Positions 1 to 8,878 of a DNA stretch of 49,253 nucleotides are shown here, in pieces. This DNA comes from SAR324 cluster bacterium (GTDB lineage Bacteria; SAR324; NAC60-12): assembly GCA_015231885.1 (NCBI GenBank), contig JADGAT010000034.1:1-49253 (forward strand), given 5' to 3'. A program made the position numbers and the translations under genes. Under the pieces are notes generated by a model. The model saw nothing but the letters and a program-made list of their open reading frames with translations. It was not told the origin of the DNA and did no database searches. How positions within the stretch are numbered: the first letter of the stretch is position 1; every line of letters begins with the position of its first letter.

Positions 1-89
1 GTTTATCATAGCGTCTTCATACAGTATCGACTCTCCTGAAAAACTCAAAAATGGTTACAATTAAATTAACGGAATCAGTACCGACATCA

Positions 90-809
90 TTAATTTGTGT
101 TAAAAACAACGATTTCCACACGGCGATTGGCATCACGTCCTTTGGAATCTGCATTAGAAAATTTAGGTTGTGCATCACCTTTTCCAACCAGTGCCAGCCT
201 TTTGGGATTCATCCCTGCTTTTAACATTTCCTGCAAAATCGCATGAGCCCGACTGAGAGACAGTCCCCAGGAATCCTGATCATCTTTTGTGTTAACAGGA
301 GTATTGTCGGTATGTCCTTCTACACGAATCTGGTGCTGCGTTTTGTTCAAATAATTGGTGACCCGCTGAATGATTCTTTTTGATTTTTCACTCAAGTACG
401 CACTATTTTTTTCAAAAATAATATCAGTGGGCAACGTGATCAGCAATCCTTCGTTTCCCTGGGAGAGATCTACATTTTTCACATTATTTTCCGAAAGAAA
501 AATTTCCAAATTTTCTTTTAACAAGGAATTGGCTTCCTGAATAGGAACTGCCTGAGAAAGTGCTGATTCTGAAAGAGAGAACAGTCCTGGTGCACTGGAA
601 GAGACCGCATCTAGTTTGGAAGGATTGGGCTCATTGAAAGAAAAGAGGAGCACAAAAAACGTCATCATCAAGGTGATCAGATCACTGAATGTGATCATCC
701 ACCCATTGGGATCAAAACCATTCTCGTCCTCTTTTTTTTTACGTTTTGATGGTTTAAGGAGTTTTATTTCCTCCTGAAGTTCGGTACTCCTTTCATTTTC
801 CTGTGCCAA
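90..809 (-). CDS. MotB-family stator protein with OmpA domain (Asp-containing)
   Basis: This is a flagellar-type stator B subunit of 239 aa. A basic N-terminus (KRKKK near 22-26) precedes one membrane helix at about 37-57. That helix carries the motif FSDLITLMMTFF, whose D43 matches the proton-binding Asp of MotB. A periplasmic linker follows, then an OmpA-like peptidoglycan-binding domain at about 125-237 with the motif VEGHTDNTPV and a C-terminal RDANRRVEI. The start is a TTG, supported by GGGAGG five bases upstream. It overlaps the 3' end of the preceding MotB-like gene by 17 bases, which suggests translational coupling. By family knowledge it should pair with MotA to form a PMF-driven stator anchored to the cell wall. 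Whether it drives a flagellum or another machine cannot be told, because no flagellar structural genes are in the window. Confidence 0.88.
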   Translation of the reverse strand: MAQENERSTELQEEIKLLKPSKRKKKEDENGFDPNGWMITFSDLITLMMTFFVLLFSFNEPNPSKLDAVSSSAPGLFSLSESALSQAVPIQEANSLLKENLEIFLSENNVKNVDLSQGNEGLLITLPTDIIFEKNSAYLSEKSKRIIQRVTNYLNKTQHQIRVEGHTDNTPVNTKDDQDSWGLSLSRAHAILQEMLKAGMNPKRLALVGKGDAQPKFSNADSKGRDANRRVEIVVFNTN

Positions 810-1602
810 GGGGGCCTCCCAGGGTTTTTAAGGGTCCAATAAAAATCAGGGTAATCCGGCGATTTTTTGAACGTCCATCAGAAATTCGATTGCTGGCAAT
901 CGGGCGATAGGGGCCATAACCTGCTGCAGAGAAACGTGCCCTTGGGATAATTTTTTTACTGGCAAAGAAACGCAGAACATTGACAGCACGAGCAGCTGAT
1001 AACTCCCAACTGGACTCATAGGCAGAATGACGAACAGGAAGGTCATCCGTATGCCCTTCAATACGTATGTTATTTTCCGTACGTGCAATCATTTCAAAGA
1101 TTTTTTCTAAAAATGGAAAAGCATTTCGATTGATCTCAGCACTACCCTCTTTAAAAGTAAAATCTGTAGGAAGCTGCATTAAAAAATCTTCATTCGTGAC
1201 CTCATAAGAAAAATTTTCGAGTTCTTCATTTGCTTCAACAAAACTGCTAAGGTTAGATAATAAAGATTCTACGGAGCTGCTGACTTCCAGAGTCTTTTCC
1301 TGACGGCCTTGGCCTACTTCAGCTGAATCCCCAATGTCTGAAAACAAACCTCCAATTGATTGGAAAGCCCGCTTGATTTCAAATGCCAACTCCAGTTGTT
1401 TCTGTTTGCTTTTCGGGGAAGAAAGGGCATAGAGTAAGATAAAAAAAGCCAGCAAGATGAGAGAAAGGGAGGTGAACATCACCACATTGCCATCCCCCTT
1501 CGGTTTTTGATAGCATACCCGTTCACTATCGTTAGAAGTCTCACATTGAGAAAATCTCAAAATGTTGATGAAGTGCTTGGGTCCCTGGAAAAAATTAGAC
1601 AT
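793..1602 (-). CDS. MotB-like OmpA-domain protein lacking the stator Asp
   Basis: This 269 aa protein has the MotB layout: a cytosolic N-terminus of about 38 aa, one membrane helix at about 39-60, and an OmpA-like domain at about 150-255 (IEGHTDDLPV, then SKNRRITLIF). In the helix the position equivalent to the essential Asp reads FTSLSLILLAFF, with S45 where the partner has D43. It therefore cannot bind the proton in the usual way. The gene lies 8 bases after motA and overlaps the Asp-containing motB gene, so the three are probably co-translated. It may form a heterodimer with the Asp-bearing subunit or act as a structural wall anchor. It is clearly a paralogue of its neighbour, not a frameshifted copy. 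Confidence 0.85.
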   Translation of the reverse strand: MSNFFQGPKHFINILRFSQCETSNDSERVCYQKPKGDGNVVMFTSLSLILLAFFILLYALSSPKSKQKQLELAFEIKRAFQSIGGLFSDIGDSAEVGQGRQEKTLEVSSSVESLLSNLSSFVEANEELENFSYEVTNEDFLMQLPTDFTFKEGSAEINRNAFPFLEKIFEMIARTENNIRIEGHTDDLPVRHSAYESSWELSAARAVNVLRFFASKKIIPRARFSAAGYGPYRPIASNRISDGRSKNRRITLIFIGPLKTLGGPLGTGK

Positions 1603-1610
1603 GGAATCTT

Positions 1611-2369
1611 TTATTGCGTTAAAGTACCTCGTTCGTTTGGTGGCAGATAGCTATTGAGTTTATTTTCGACAATACGGGGATTGTCTCCAGCCGCAATTGC
1701 TAAAATTCCTTCCATCGTTACCTGCAATGCCAGGATCTCTTCCTTACTTCGCAATTCGAGCTTGTTGGCAACAGGCAGTCCGATGACATTGGCCAAAATT
1801 GCCCCATAAAAGGTAGTAATCAAGGCAATGGCCATAGAAGGACCAATTGAATCAGGGTCGGAAAGATTTTGCAGCATAATTACCAGGCCAACTAATGTTC
1901 CAATCATGCCCATGGCAGGTGCCAAAGCCGCCAGCATATTGAACAATCCCACCCCCTTTTTATGACGGTCTTCCAAAAAATCAATTTCTGTATTAAGAAC
2001 CGTCTCAATCACAGAATTTTCCAAACCGTCAACAACCATATTGATTCCTTTAATAAAAAAAGGATCATCCGTTTCGGACTCAGCATTTTGTAAGCTCAAA
2101 ATACCTTCTCGTCGTGCCCGGCCTGAAAAATCAATGATGGTCGCAACGAGGGTGTCGACTTCAGGAGGTGCAGCAAATATTGCTTTGCGAAACACTTTTC
2201 CAATTCCTAAAAGCACCCCCATCGGATGGGCAACCAACAATGTTCCAATTGTCCCGCCTACTACAATCAGCATAGATGGCACATCAATAAAGGCAGTAAC
2301 AAAACTGCCCATTGCAGTAACAATCAATGCGAGTGTCAGGACAAGACCTATAATAGTAGCAAGATCCAT
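1611..2369 (-). CDS. motA: MotA-family stator protein
   Basis: This is the ion-channel A subunit of a flagellar-type stator, 252 aa with four predicted membrane segments. Two lie in the first 60 residues and two lie around 145-210. The cytoplasmic loop contains FSGRARREGILSLQ, the usual region of charged residues that contacts the rotor in MotA. The segment with MLAALAPAMGMIGTLVGL is the family hallmark around the third helix. It reads into the two MotB-like genes with an 8-base gap and sits 31 bases after the histidine kinase gene, so all four are probably one unit. The ATG has no strong ribosome-binding site. PomA or another MotA-type energiser is possible; H+ versus Na+ use cannot be decided by eye. 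Confidence 0.92.
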   Translation of the reverse strand: MDLATIIGLVLTLALIVTAMGSFVTAFIDVPSMLIVVGGTIGTLLVAHPMGVLLGIGKVFRKAIFAAPPEVDTLVATIIDFSGRARREGILSLQNAESETDDPFFIKGINMVVDGLENSVIETVLNTEIDFLEDRHKKGVGLFNMLAALAPAMGMIGTLVGLVIMLQNLSDPDSIGPSMAIALITTFYGAILANVIGLPVANKLELRSKEEILALQVTMEGILAIAAGDNPRIVENKLNSYLPPNERGTLTQ

Positions 2370-2400
2370 ATTATTTTCTGTAGCTCAACTTTTTGAAAAT

Positions 2401-4212
2401 TCAGGTTTTATTCCGTTTGGGAATCCAGCATAAAAAGACAGCTCCTGAGCCTTTTCCTCCTGGAGATTCCAGTTCAACATCACCCATCACTTGCCGCATG
2501 AGGCGGCGGCTCAGGTTAAGGCCAATTCCCGTACCTTCCTGCGCATTTTTGGTAGTAAAGCGCATCTCAAAAATTCTAGGAGCAATTTTCTTAGGAACTC
2601 CAGGACCTGAATCCTGGATACGGATTTCGACACGCTCTGTCGTTTCTGATGTAGTGATACGCAACATCCCGTTATTGTCAATCGCCTGGATGGCATTACG
2701 TGTTAGATTATGCATCACTTGGATCAACTCATTTGCATCACAGGTGACAATGGAAGAATGGGTAAAGTCGGTGATCAGTTCAATATTGCGTTTCCTCATT
2801 CCGTCACGAATCAATTCAACTGTTTTTTCAATGGCGACTCTGACATCCACTCGCTCCGCTTTATTTTGACTCCGAGAAAGACCACGGAGATTGTCGACAA
2901 TACTGACAATTCGATGCAGTTGTTCCTCTACAAAACTTAAATCTTTGATACAATCCGTAATGCCTTCTCTCAAATTCAGCAAATCTTCTTCCACTAAAGG
3001 GATCTCACTACCTTCAGGGGTTTCTTTCAAATTTTCTAACAATTCATCGACTCCTGATTCGCGAAGATCTTTATCCCATTCATCGGCAATGAATTTTGCG
3101 ACTCCAAGAGCACTTTCTTCATCTTGCAGCCTGCGAACCTTAGCCAGAATAGCTGTCATTGGATTGAGAATTTCATGGGCAACCATCCCTGCGGTCTCTC
3201 CAACAGATGCCAAGCGAGTACTTTCCATCAACTGGACTTGGGCATTTTTCAATTCACGGGTGCGCTCGTCAACAATAGATTCCAAGTTGGCAATAATATG
3301 GCAATTTTCAATGTAAGGGCCGATGGACTTGGCAAAGAGTTCCAAATACTCCAGTTGCTCATTAGTCCTGCTAGGCAATTCTGTGTCTTCATCTTGAACT
3401 TTAGAAAAGTAATGAACCACCAAATAGCCATAATCAAAGCCTCCACTGCGGATAGGCAAAAGGGTAGATTGGTATTGACCAGAAGCTCTAGCTTCCTTGA
3501 ACTTTTCTGTATGGGAAGGCTTGGACTCATTATCCATCAATTCAATAGCAGGTAAAACGGATTGCTTCAGTGCGTTTACACGAGATTTATCAATTTCCGA
3601 AACAGAAGACGTCTTTGCAGCAACATACTGTCCTTGATCGGTCTTCCCAATCAATTGACAACAATCAACAGAAAGGTGAGCCACCGCAAACTCACTGATA
3701 CGTTCCAATAAAATATCCACTTGTTTGATTTTACGAAACTCATCAGCCGCTTCATTCAGTGTCTGTAAAAAGGAAACCCGTCGTTCCAGATGCTCCAGAT
3801 TGGATCGGAAACTTCGATAAAGGTGAACCTCATCGGTTGTATTTTGAAATACAAGAATATGTCCTTCAGCCTTCCCATTTTGATCCATGATGGGCACCAC
3901 CGTAGGACGAATAATCAATTCGTCTCCATTGCTGCGGGTGCCTTCAGATTCGTCCCAACTGATGGTCCTTGCCAAGTGAGTGGACATGTGGGCCAGACAG
4001 TCTGTTTGGCAAAACCCAAAATTCAGGAATTGGTAACAATGAGGCGTGCCTTGGCGGACGTCTCGTCCCGCTAATAAAAAGAAAGCGCGATTGAATGCAA
4101 TGATTTCCCTGTCCAGGTTGATAACAGCAACGGCTAAAGGGAGTTTTTGGATAAGTTCGTTGATACTTTGAGAGATGCCTGGGATATCAGAAAATTTTGT
4201 TTTTAAACCCAT
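2401..4212 (-). CDS. Cytosolic PAS-GAF sensor histidine kinase
   Basis: The domain order is PAS (about 20-130), a GAF-like domain (about 150-310), a coiled linker, a dimerisation/phosphoacceptor region with GMVAHEILNPMTAI (the His is the acceptor), and an ATPase domain. The ATPase domain has HNLTRNAIQAID (N box), DSGPGVP (G1) and GTGIGLNLSRR (G2). No membrane helix or receiver domain is seen. The PAS domain holds three cysteines in the pattern C-x8-C-x3-C, which could bind a metal or act as a redox switch. About 70 residues of acidic sequence are inserted within the phosphoacceptor helices. The chosen start is the ATG; a TTG two codons earlier has AGG at good spacing and is an alternative. 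Its place directly upstream of motA suggests a link to motility control, but no cognate regulator is nearby. Confidence 0.85.
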   Translation of the reverse strand: MGLKTKFSDIPGISQSINELIQKLPLAVAVINLDREIIAFNRAFFLLAGRDVRQGTPHCYQFLNFGFCQTDCLAHMSTHLARTISWDESEGTRSNGDELIIRPTVVPIMDQNGKAEGHILVFQNTTDEVHLYRSFRSNLEHLERRVSFLQTLNEAADEFRKIKQVDILLERISEFAVAHLSVDCCQLIGKTDQGQYVAAKTSSVSEIDKSRVNALKQSVLPAIELMDNESKPSHTEKFKEARASGQYQSTLLPIRSGGFDYGYLVVHYFSKVQDEDTELPSRTNEQLEYLELFAKSIGPYIENCHIIANLESIVDERTRELKNAQVQLMESTRLASVGETAGMVAHEILNPMTAILAKVRRLQDEESALGVAKFIADEWDKDLRESGVDELLENLKETPEGSEIPLVEEDLLNLREGITDCIKDLSFVEEQLHRIVSIVDNLRGLSRSQNKAERVDVRVAIEKTVELIRDGMRKRNIELITDFTHSSIVTCDANELIQVMHNLTRNAIQAIDNNGMLRITTSETTERVEIRIQDSGPGVPKKIAPRIFEMRFTTKNAQEGTGIGLNLSRRLMRQVMGDVELESPGGKGSGAVFLCWIPKRNKT

Positions 4213-4428
4213 AATCAATCATGCCTAAAATTAGTTTTTATGAAAATGTGGAAAATGTAGCTGTGTGCCTGCACTCACAATGATAAAAACATCCGCTATG
4301 GTAATATGCCGTTTATTGACTGGAAAAACAACATTGAAATGTATTGTCATATCTCCCCATCTGCGTTATTTTTTGAGGAGTCTTTTTGAAATACTTTCTA
4401 CAATATTTTTTGTGTAAAAGCAAAAGTG

Positions 4429-4647
4429 ATGGAATCCCAACTGACATCTGATGTTTGCTCCAAAAAAATACGATATCATCATATTCTCCATGATATACAA
4501 ATACTGATCGAACAAGCACGAGAGGATTGTATGCAAGATTTTTATCAGATACATGAGTATCTAGCCCAGCATTATGGAGTCAGCAAAGAATTTCTATTAA
4601 GACAGGGGCTAAGACGCGCTTATCGGCAAATTGTTGAAGGGGTGTGA
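4429..4647 (+). CDS. Small hypothetical protein
   Basis: An open frame of 72 aa follows a GTG that is immediately upstream of the chosen ATG. The product is largely helical and charged (for example HDIQILIEQAREDCMQDFY) and ends in a basic RQGLRRAYRQIVEG. The segment YLAQHYGVSKEFLLRQGL could be a helix-turn-helix-like pair, but this is weak. No family is recognised and the ribosome-binding site is poor. It lies 27 bases before the PspC-domain gene on the same strand and divergent from the histidine kinase. It may be a real small gene or a chance frame. Confidence 0.42.
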   Translation: MESQLTSDVCSKKIRYHHILHDIQILIEQAREDCMQDFYQIHEYLAQHYGVSKEFLLRQGLRRAYRQIVEGV

Positions 4648-4674
4648 AATCAAGGTTTATATCCAGTTGTTGTA

Positions 4675-5019
4675 ATGAATTCTCCATTAACCACCATCAT
4701 CATCATTATTTTAGGTGCGTTCCTCCTGTTTTTTGGGATTTGGACATTTCTTGGTTTGCTTCGAAGAAATCGGGGCGTTCCTCCAAATGATCTAAAGAAA
4801 AAAAAACTCGTCTTAGGGGTTTGTGCGGATTTTTCTTCATATGTAGGAATCCCATTATGGATTGTAAGATTATATGCACTGGTATATGCTCCTTTTCTCC
4901 TGGGGCTTTTGTTTTATTTATTGTACTATCTGGTTATGAAATTAAGAAAGTCTCCCTCCCCTGTTGTTGAAGAAGATCGCTCCATTCAAATCACCCGAAT
5001 GGATATCCATCGTTATTGA
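4675..5019 (+). CDS. PspC-domain small membrane protein
   Basis: The 114 aa product has a membrane helix at about 5-28 (IIIIILGAFLLFFGIWTFLG), a short basic loop, and then a PspC-like domain. Its signature is KLVLGVCADFSSYVGIPLWI followed by VRLYALVYAPF and a second hydrophobic span to about residue 90. PspC proteins are inner-membrane components of envelope-stress responses. The usual GVCAGLA reads GVCADFS here, so it is a divergent member. No pspA or pspF is nearby. There is no obvious ribosome-binding site at the ATG. It is convergent with the PilZ gene, with a 31-base gap that holds no clear terminator. Confidence 0.65.
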   Translation: MNSPLTTIIIIILGAFLLFFGIWTFLGLLRRNRGVPPNDLKKKKLVLGVCADFSSYVGIPLWIVRLYALVYAPFLLGLLFYLLYYLVMKLRKSPSPVVEEDRSIQITRMDIHRY

Positions 5020-5050
5020 AACAATAATAGCTTTGAAGTTTTTTATGATG

Positions 5051-5623
5051 TCATGAACCTGTATGGATCCGGCTTTTTATTTCTTTGGCAAGCTGTAGAA
5101 TGTCTTCCTGAATGGTCGCAGGAAGCAGTTCATAGCGTTCAATAAGTTGAGTAAAAATATTGCCTAATTCTATTTTTTCTTGAAGTTTCTGTGGTAATTC
5201 CTGTTTTTTTTCTGGATTTTTCGGAGGGGCATCTAATGCATTGAGCAAGTTATCTAGGCCTTTGAGAGGCGCAAAGCTTTCAGCAAAAAACAGAATGATA
5301 CGATTGAGTTGCTGTCTTGTCTGTTCAGCTAAATCCTTGAATTCGACTCCCAGAGTCATTCGTTGTTTATCCTCATCCATAGCGATGTTACGAATGATTC
5401 CGGTAACTTGCAGAGTCAGAGCTTCTGAAGAGTTTTCTGGACGCGGAAGTTTGATAGTGAATTGACAGATTTGTCCAATACTGAAATAATCAAAATCACT
5501 TGTAGTACTGAAGGCAAATCCACTGCGACTGATATCGATCAAACGTCCGCGCAGCCTATCACAGATAACAGGTGCGATTCCCTTTGCTCGTTGGTATGAT
5601 CTAGAGGCATCAAAATCACTCAT
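5051..5623 (-). CDS. PilZ-domain protein
   Basis: This predicted c-di-GMP-binding protein has about 190 aa. The motif RSYQR near residue 8 fits the PilZ RxxxR element, and DISRSG about 20 residues later fits DxSxxG. A beta-rich body follows (IGQICQFTIKLP, then RMTLGVEFKDL). Beyond residue 115 the tail is helical and ends in a stretch rich in Lys and Glu, possibly a coiled coil. The ATG at 5623 is preferred over longer readings because AAGGAAGA lies just upstream. It is divergent from the cobA-hemD gene. The effector it controls is unknown. Confidence 0.82.
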   Translation of the reverse strand: MSDFDASRSYQRAKGIAPVICDRLRGRLIDISRSGFAFSTTSDFDYFSIGQICQFTIKLPRPENSSEALTLQVTGIIRNIAMDEDKQRMTLGVEFKDLAEQTRQQLNRIILFFAESFAPLKGLDNLLNALDAPPKNPEKKQELPQKLQEKIELGNIFTQLIERYELLPATIQEDILQLAKEIKSRIHTGS

Positions 5624-5729
5624 GATTTCTTCCTTGTAGCATATGCTGGAATATATTCCATATTGTATACGGACGTTTTCTTCTTTGAGCTGAGTACCTG
5701 GCGATCGCAATCTTTAACCAAGACGTTTT

Positions 5730-7304
5730 ATGATCCATTTTACTAATACGTCACCTTCAAGAAGTAAAGTTTATTTAGTGGGGGCGGGGCCTGGTGACCC
5801 GGGTTTATTGACTCTGAAAGCACAAGCCGTATTGAAACGGGCAGACGTCGTAATTTACGACTACCTGGCCAACCCAATCTTCTTGAAATATGCAGAAAAT
5901 GCAGAACTGATCAATGCAGGGAAACGTTATAATCAGCACACACTTTCACAAGACACGATCAACGAGTTGCTGGTGGAAAAAGCACAGGAAGGTAAAATTG
6001 TAGTGAGGTTAAAAGGAGGAGACCCCTTTCTTTTTGGAAGAGGAAGTGAAGAATTATCGGCAGTACTCAAAACAAATATTCCATTTGAGGTGGTGCCAGG
6101 CGTTTCTTCTGCGACAGGAGTTCCAGTCTATGCAGGCATTCCACTTACTCATCGGGATTACAGTTCCAATGTAGTTTTTTTGACAGGAGTTGAACATCCT
6201 GAAAAAGAGCATTCTATGATCAACTGGGAGGCCATTGCTAAAATCAGTACCATTGTTGTGATGATGGGCTTGAGGGGATTACCAAATATTACAGAGTGCC
6301 TGATGGAAGCAGGAAGAGCCCCGCAGACTCCTGTTGTCGTAATCCAGTGGGGTACATGGACCCGTCAATATTCGGTACAGGGGACATTACAAACCATTGC
6401 AGAAGAAGTGGAGAAAAATCAGATGGAAGCTCCCGTCTTAACAATCATTGGACAAGTCTGCCAGTTTTATCAGCAATTCAACTGGTTTGAAAAACAGCCT
6501 CTTTTTGGACAACACATCCTGGTCACAAGGACAGAATCAGGACCGTCTTCTCTTACTGAGTTGTTAATAGATGCAGGAGCCCATGTGACTTCGTGCCCCA
6601 CGATTTCTATTGAGGCGCCTTTGTCGTGGGAGCCGTTTGACCAAATCATCCAGAACCCTGAAAAGATAGATTGGACTGTCTTCACTAGTTCCAATGCGAT
6701 TGAACAATGCATGGAGCGCTTGCGTGTATTAGGCAAAGACACCCGGATTTTTGGTTCTTGCCAAATAGCGTGTGTGGGAGCTGCAACGGCAACGTATCTT
6801 GAACAATTTTCCTTGATTGCCGATGTTGTGCCCAGGCATTATCAAAGCGAAGGATTAGCGGATGTACTGAAAAAATATGACTGGCATGGTCAACACGTAT
6901 GGTTCCCACAAGCAGAAAAAACCAGAGGGGTGTTACAAAACAAAATATCAGAGTGGGGAGGAATTGTTCACTCTACTCCAGTATACCGAAATGTCCTGCC
7001 AATGATTGAGATGGATCCGATTGTTGCCCTTTTAGAAGAAAAAGAAATAAATTGGATCACATTTACCAGTTCTTCAATGGTGAAAAATTTTTTCCAGCTA
7101 TTACCCGATAAAGGTAAAATAGCATTAAAACAATGGGCCCCCAGTGTTGCCTGTATTGGTAAAGTCACTGCAGATACAGTATATGAACATGGACTCTCTG
7201 TGGATTTAATTCCCAGGCAACAGGATATTGAAGGATTGGTAGCCGCATTATGTGGAACCGATTGTTCTTCTCTAAACATAAATCGATATAACAAATTCAC
7301 TTAA
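5730..7304 (+). CDS. cobA-hemD: Uroporphyrinogen-III C-methyltransferase / uroporphyrinogen-III synthase fusion
   Basis: This bifunctional tetrapyrrole enzyme has 524 aa. The N-terminal half (about 13-250) is a SUMT/CobA methyltransferase with GAGPGDPGLLTLKA (18-31), VRLKGGDPFLFGRG and VPGVSSATGVPVYAGIPLTH. It transfers two methyl groups from SAM to uroporphyrinogen III to give precorrin-2, leading to sirohaem or B12. The C-terminal half (about 260-515) is a HemD-type uroporphyrinogen-III synthase with HILVTRTESGP and two copies of the VFTSSNAIEQ / TFTSSSMVKN pattern. HemD closes hydroxymethylbilane. Such fusions are known in Firmicutes and several proteobacterial groups. The gene stands alone here. 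Its TAA stop lies inside the end of a palindromic repeat element. Confidence 0.93.
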   Translation: MIHFTNTSPSRSKVYLVGAGPGDPGLLTLKAQAVLKRADVVIYDYLANPIFLKYAENAELINAGKRYNQHTLSQDTINELLVEKAQEGKIVVRLKGGDPFLFGRGSEELSAVLKTNIPFEVVPGVSSATGVPVYAGIPLTHRDYSSNVVFLTGVEHPEKEHSMINWEAIAKISTIVVMMGLRGLPNITECLMEAGRAPQTPVVVIQWGTWTRQYSVQGTLQTIAEEVEKNQMEAPVLTIIGQVCQFYQQFNWFEKQPLFGQHILVTRTESGPSSLTELLIDAGAHVTSCPTISIEAPLSWEPFDQIIQNPEKIDWTVFTSSNAIEQCMERLRVLGKDTRIFGSCQIACVGAATATYLEQFSLIADVVPRHYQSEGLADVLKKYDWHGQHVWFPQAEKTRGVLQNKISEWGGIVHSTPVYRNVLPMIEMDPIVALLEEKEINWITFTSSSMVKNFFQLLPDKGKIALKQWAPSVACIGKVTADTVYEHGLSVDLIPRQQDIEGLVAALCGTDCSSLNINRYNKFT

Positions 7305-7464
7305 AGGAGGAAGAAGAAAATAAAATACCATCTTGCTTGTATTTTCCGTTGAAAACAGTGTTGCTGGATTTTCAAATATTCCAATATATGTGCAATCAAG
7401 CGTCTTGTTTTCCTCGAAAACCCCCTACGCAATTCAGATAATTTATTTTCTTTTTCCTCCCTAA
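7301..7464. repeat. Long palindromic repeat, copy B
   Basis: About 164 bp form one imperfect hairpin. The outermost arms 7306-7324 and 7442-7460 are inverted copies with one mismatch in 19. The apex is ATATT-CC-AATAT at 7376-7387. On the minus strand the inner part (ACAAGACGC..., GGAAAATACAAG) matches copies A and C. The left end contains the stop codon of cobA-hemD. The element is non-coding in all likelihood. Its function is unknown; a MITE-like or structured-RNA element is possible. Confidence 0.75.
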
Positions 7465-7502
7465 ACCGAATATCAATTAAACATTCCATCCTGAATAATG
7501 CA

Positions 7503-8831
7503 ATGAATTTTGAAAAAATTGCTCTACATGTCCCAAAGATTTTGCTTCCTCGGCCAGATGTGGACCTCTCAAAATGGGCCGTAATCGCATGTGATCAGTA
7601 CACATCGCAACCCGAATACTGGGAAGCAACAAGAAAATGTGTTGCAGACAACCCATCCACACTTAATTTGATTTTTCCTGAAATATATCTTGGCTCAGCA
7701 CAAGAAGAACAAATGGTCAAAAATATTGGTGAGTGCATGAATCAGTATTTTGAGGAAAAAATCCTTGTGCCCGAAAAACCAGGCTTTGTTCTTGTTGAGC
7801 GACAAATAAACTCTGATAAGACAAGAAAGGGGTTAATGGTCGCTCTGGATCTGGAGCAATATAGTTATCAAGAAGGATCTCAGGCGTTAATTCGATCAAC
7901 GGAAGGAACGATTTTGGACAGGCTGCCGCCAAGAATCAAGATTCGAAAGAATTCGATTATGGAAGTTCCTCATATCATGGTTTTAATTGATGACCCAGAA
8001 AAAAGTGTAATAGAACCTTTATTCGAAAAAGAACTGGAGCAATTGTGTGATTTTGAATTGATGATGAAGGGGGGGCATCTGAGAAGTTACAAAATTAACC
8101 AGAAAGAATTGATTGATGAGATTGCATCTGGCCTGAACCGCTTGATTGACCGGGAAATATTTGATCAGAAATACAGCGTTTCCGGTAAGGAATTACTGCT
8201 CTATGCGATGGGTGACGGAAATCATTCTTTTGCCACGGCAAAGGCTATTTGGGAAGACATAAAAGAACAGGCCGACTCCCCCTCCAGTATAGCTAATCAT
8301 CCTGCACGGTATGCCCTAGTTGAACTGGTCAATATTCATGACGAAGGTATTCAGTTTGAACCAATTCACAGGGTATTGTTTAATGTCAATTTTGATCAAA
8401 TGCTGCAGCAGATGGAAGCATTATACCAAAAAAAGGGGTGTCGGGTAGAATACAAACAGACTGAGGCTCCTATCACAACGGAACAGGGACATAGTCATGT
8501 GATCCCATTGGTCACTGAACAGGAAAACGGTGTGCTTATCGTTCATAATCCTGTCTTTGGCTCTGAAGTGGGTACCTTGCAGTTCTTTTTGGATCAATAT
8601 TTAGTCCATAATTCAAATGTAAAGCTTGATTACATTCATGGCGATACGGTTGTCCAGTCACTAGGCTCCAAAAAGAATAACGTGGGCTTTTATTTGCCTG
8701 CTATGCGTAAAGAAGACTTGTTCAAAACAATCATTATGGATGGAGCGTTACCACAAAAATCATTTTCTCTGGGAGAACCTGAAGAAAAGCGTTTCTACCT
8801 GGAGTGTCGAATGATCAACCCTATGGAATAA
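7503..8831 (+). CDS. DUF1015 family protein
   Basis: The 442 aa product matches the DUF1015 family. Its start carries the family signature VPKILLPRPDVDLSKWAVIA, followed by CDQYTSQPEYWE. A central MGDGNHSFATAKAIWE and HPARYALVELVNIHDEGIQF are also typical. Members are often annotated as putative HTH or serine kinase-like proteins, but the biochemical role is not settled. The length is normal for the family. No membrane helix or signal is seen. It is a single gene between two palindromic repeats, so it likely has its own promoter and transcription end. Confidence 0.85.
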   Translation: MNFEKIALHVPKILLPRPDVDLSKWAVIACDQYTSQPEYWEATRKCVADNPSTLNLIFPEIYLGSAQEEQMVKNIGECMNQYFEEKILVPEKPGFVLVERQINSDKTRKGLMVALDLEQYSYQEGSQALIRSTEGTILDRLPPRIKIRKNSIMEVPHIMVLIDDPEKSVIEPLFEKELEQLCDFELMMKGGHLRSYKINQKELIDEIASGLNRLIDREIFDQKYSVSGKELLLYAMGDGNHSFATAKAIWEDIKEQADSPSSIANHPARYALVELVNIHDEGIQFEPIHRVLFNVNFDQMLQQMEALYQKKGCRVEYKQTEAPITTEQGHSHVIPLVTEQENGVLIVHNPVFGSEVGTLQFFLDQYLVHNSNVKLDYIHGDTVVQSLGSKKNNVGFYLPAMRKEDLFKTIIMDGALPQKSFSLGEPEEKRFYLECRMINPME

Positions 8832-8878
8832 CAATTATTCTTCCAGAACCAACCCCTTTTTCAATCTTTCATAAAGGA

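Noticed and set aside
4222..4390. Possible fifth copy of the palindromic repeat
   Set aside because: The right end (GTTATTTTTTGAGGAGTC) resembles the terminal repeat, but the left end and apex do not match and the two halves pair poorly.
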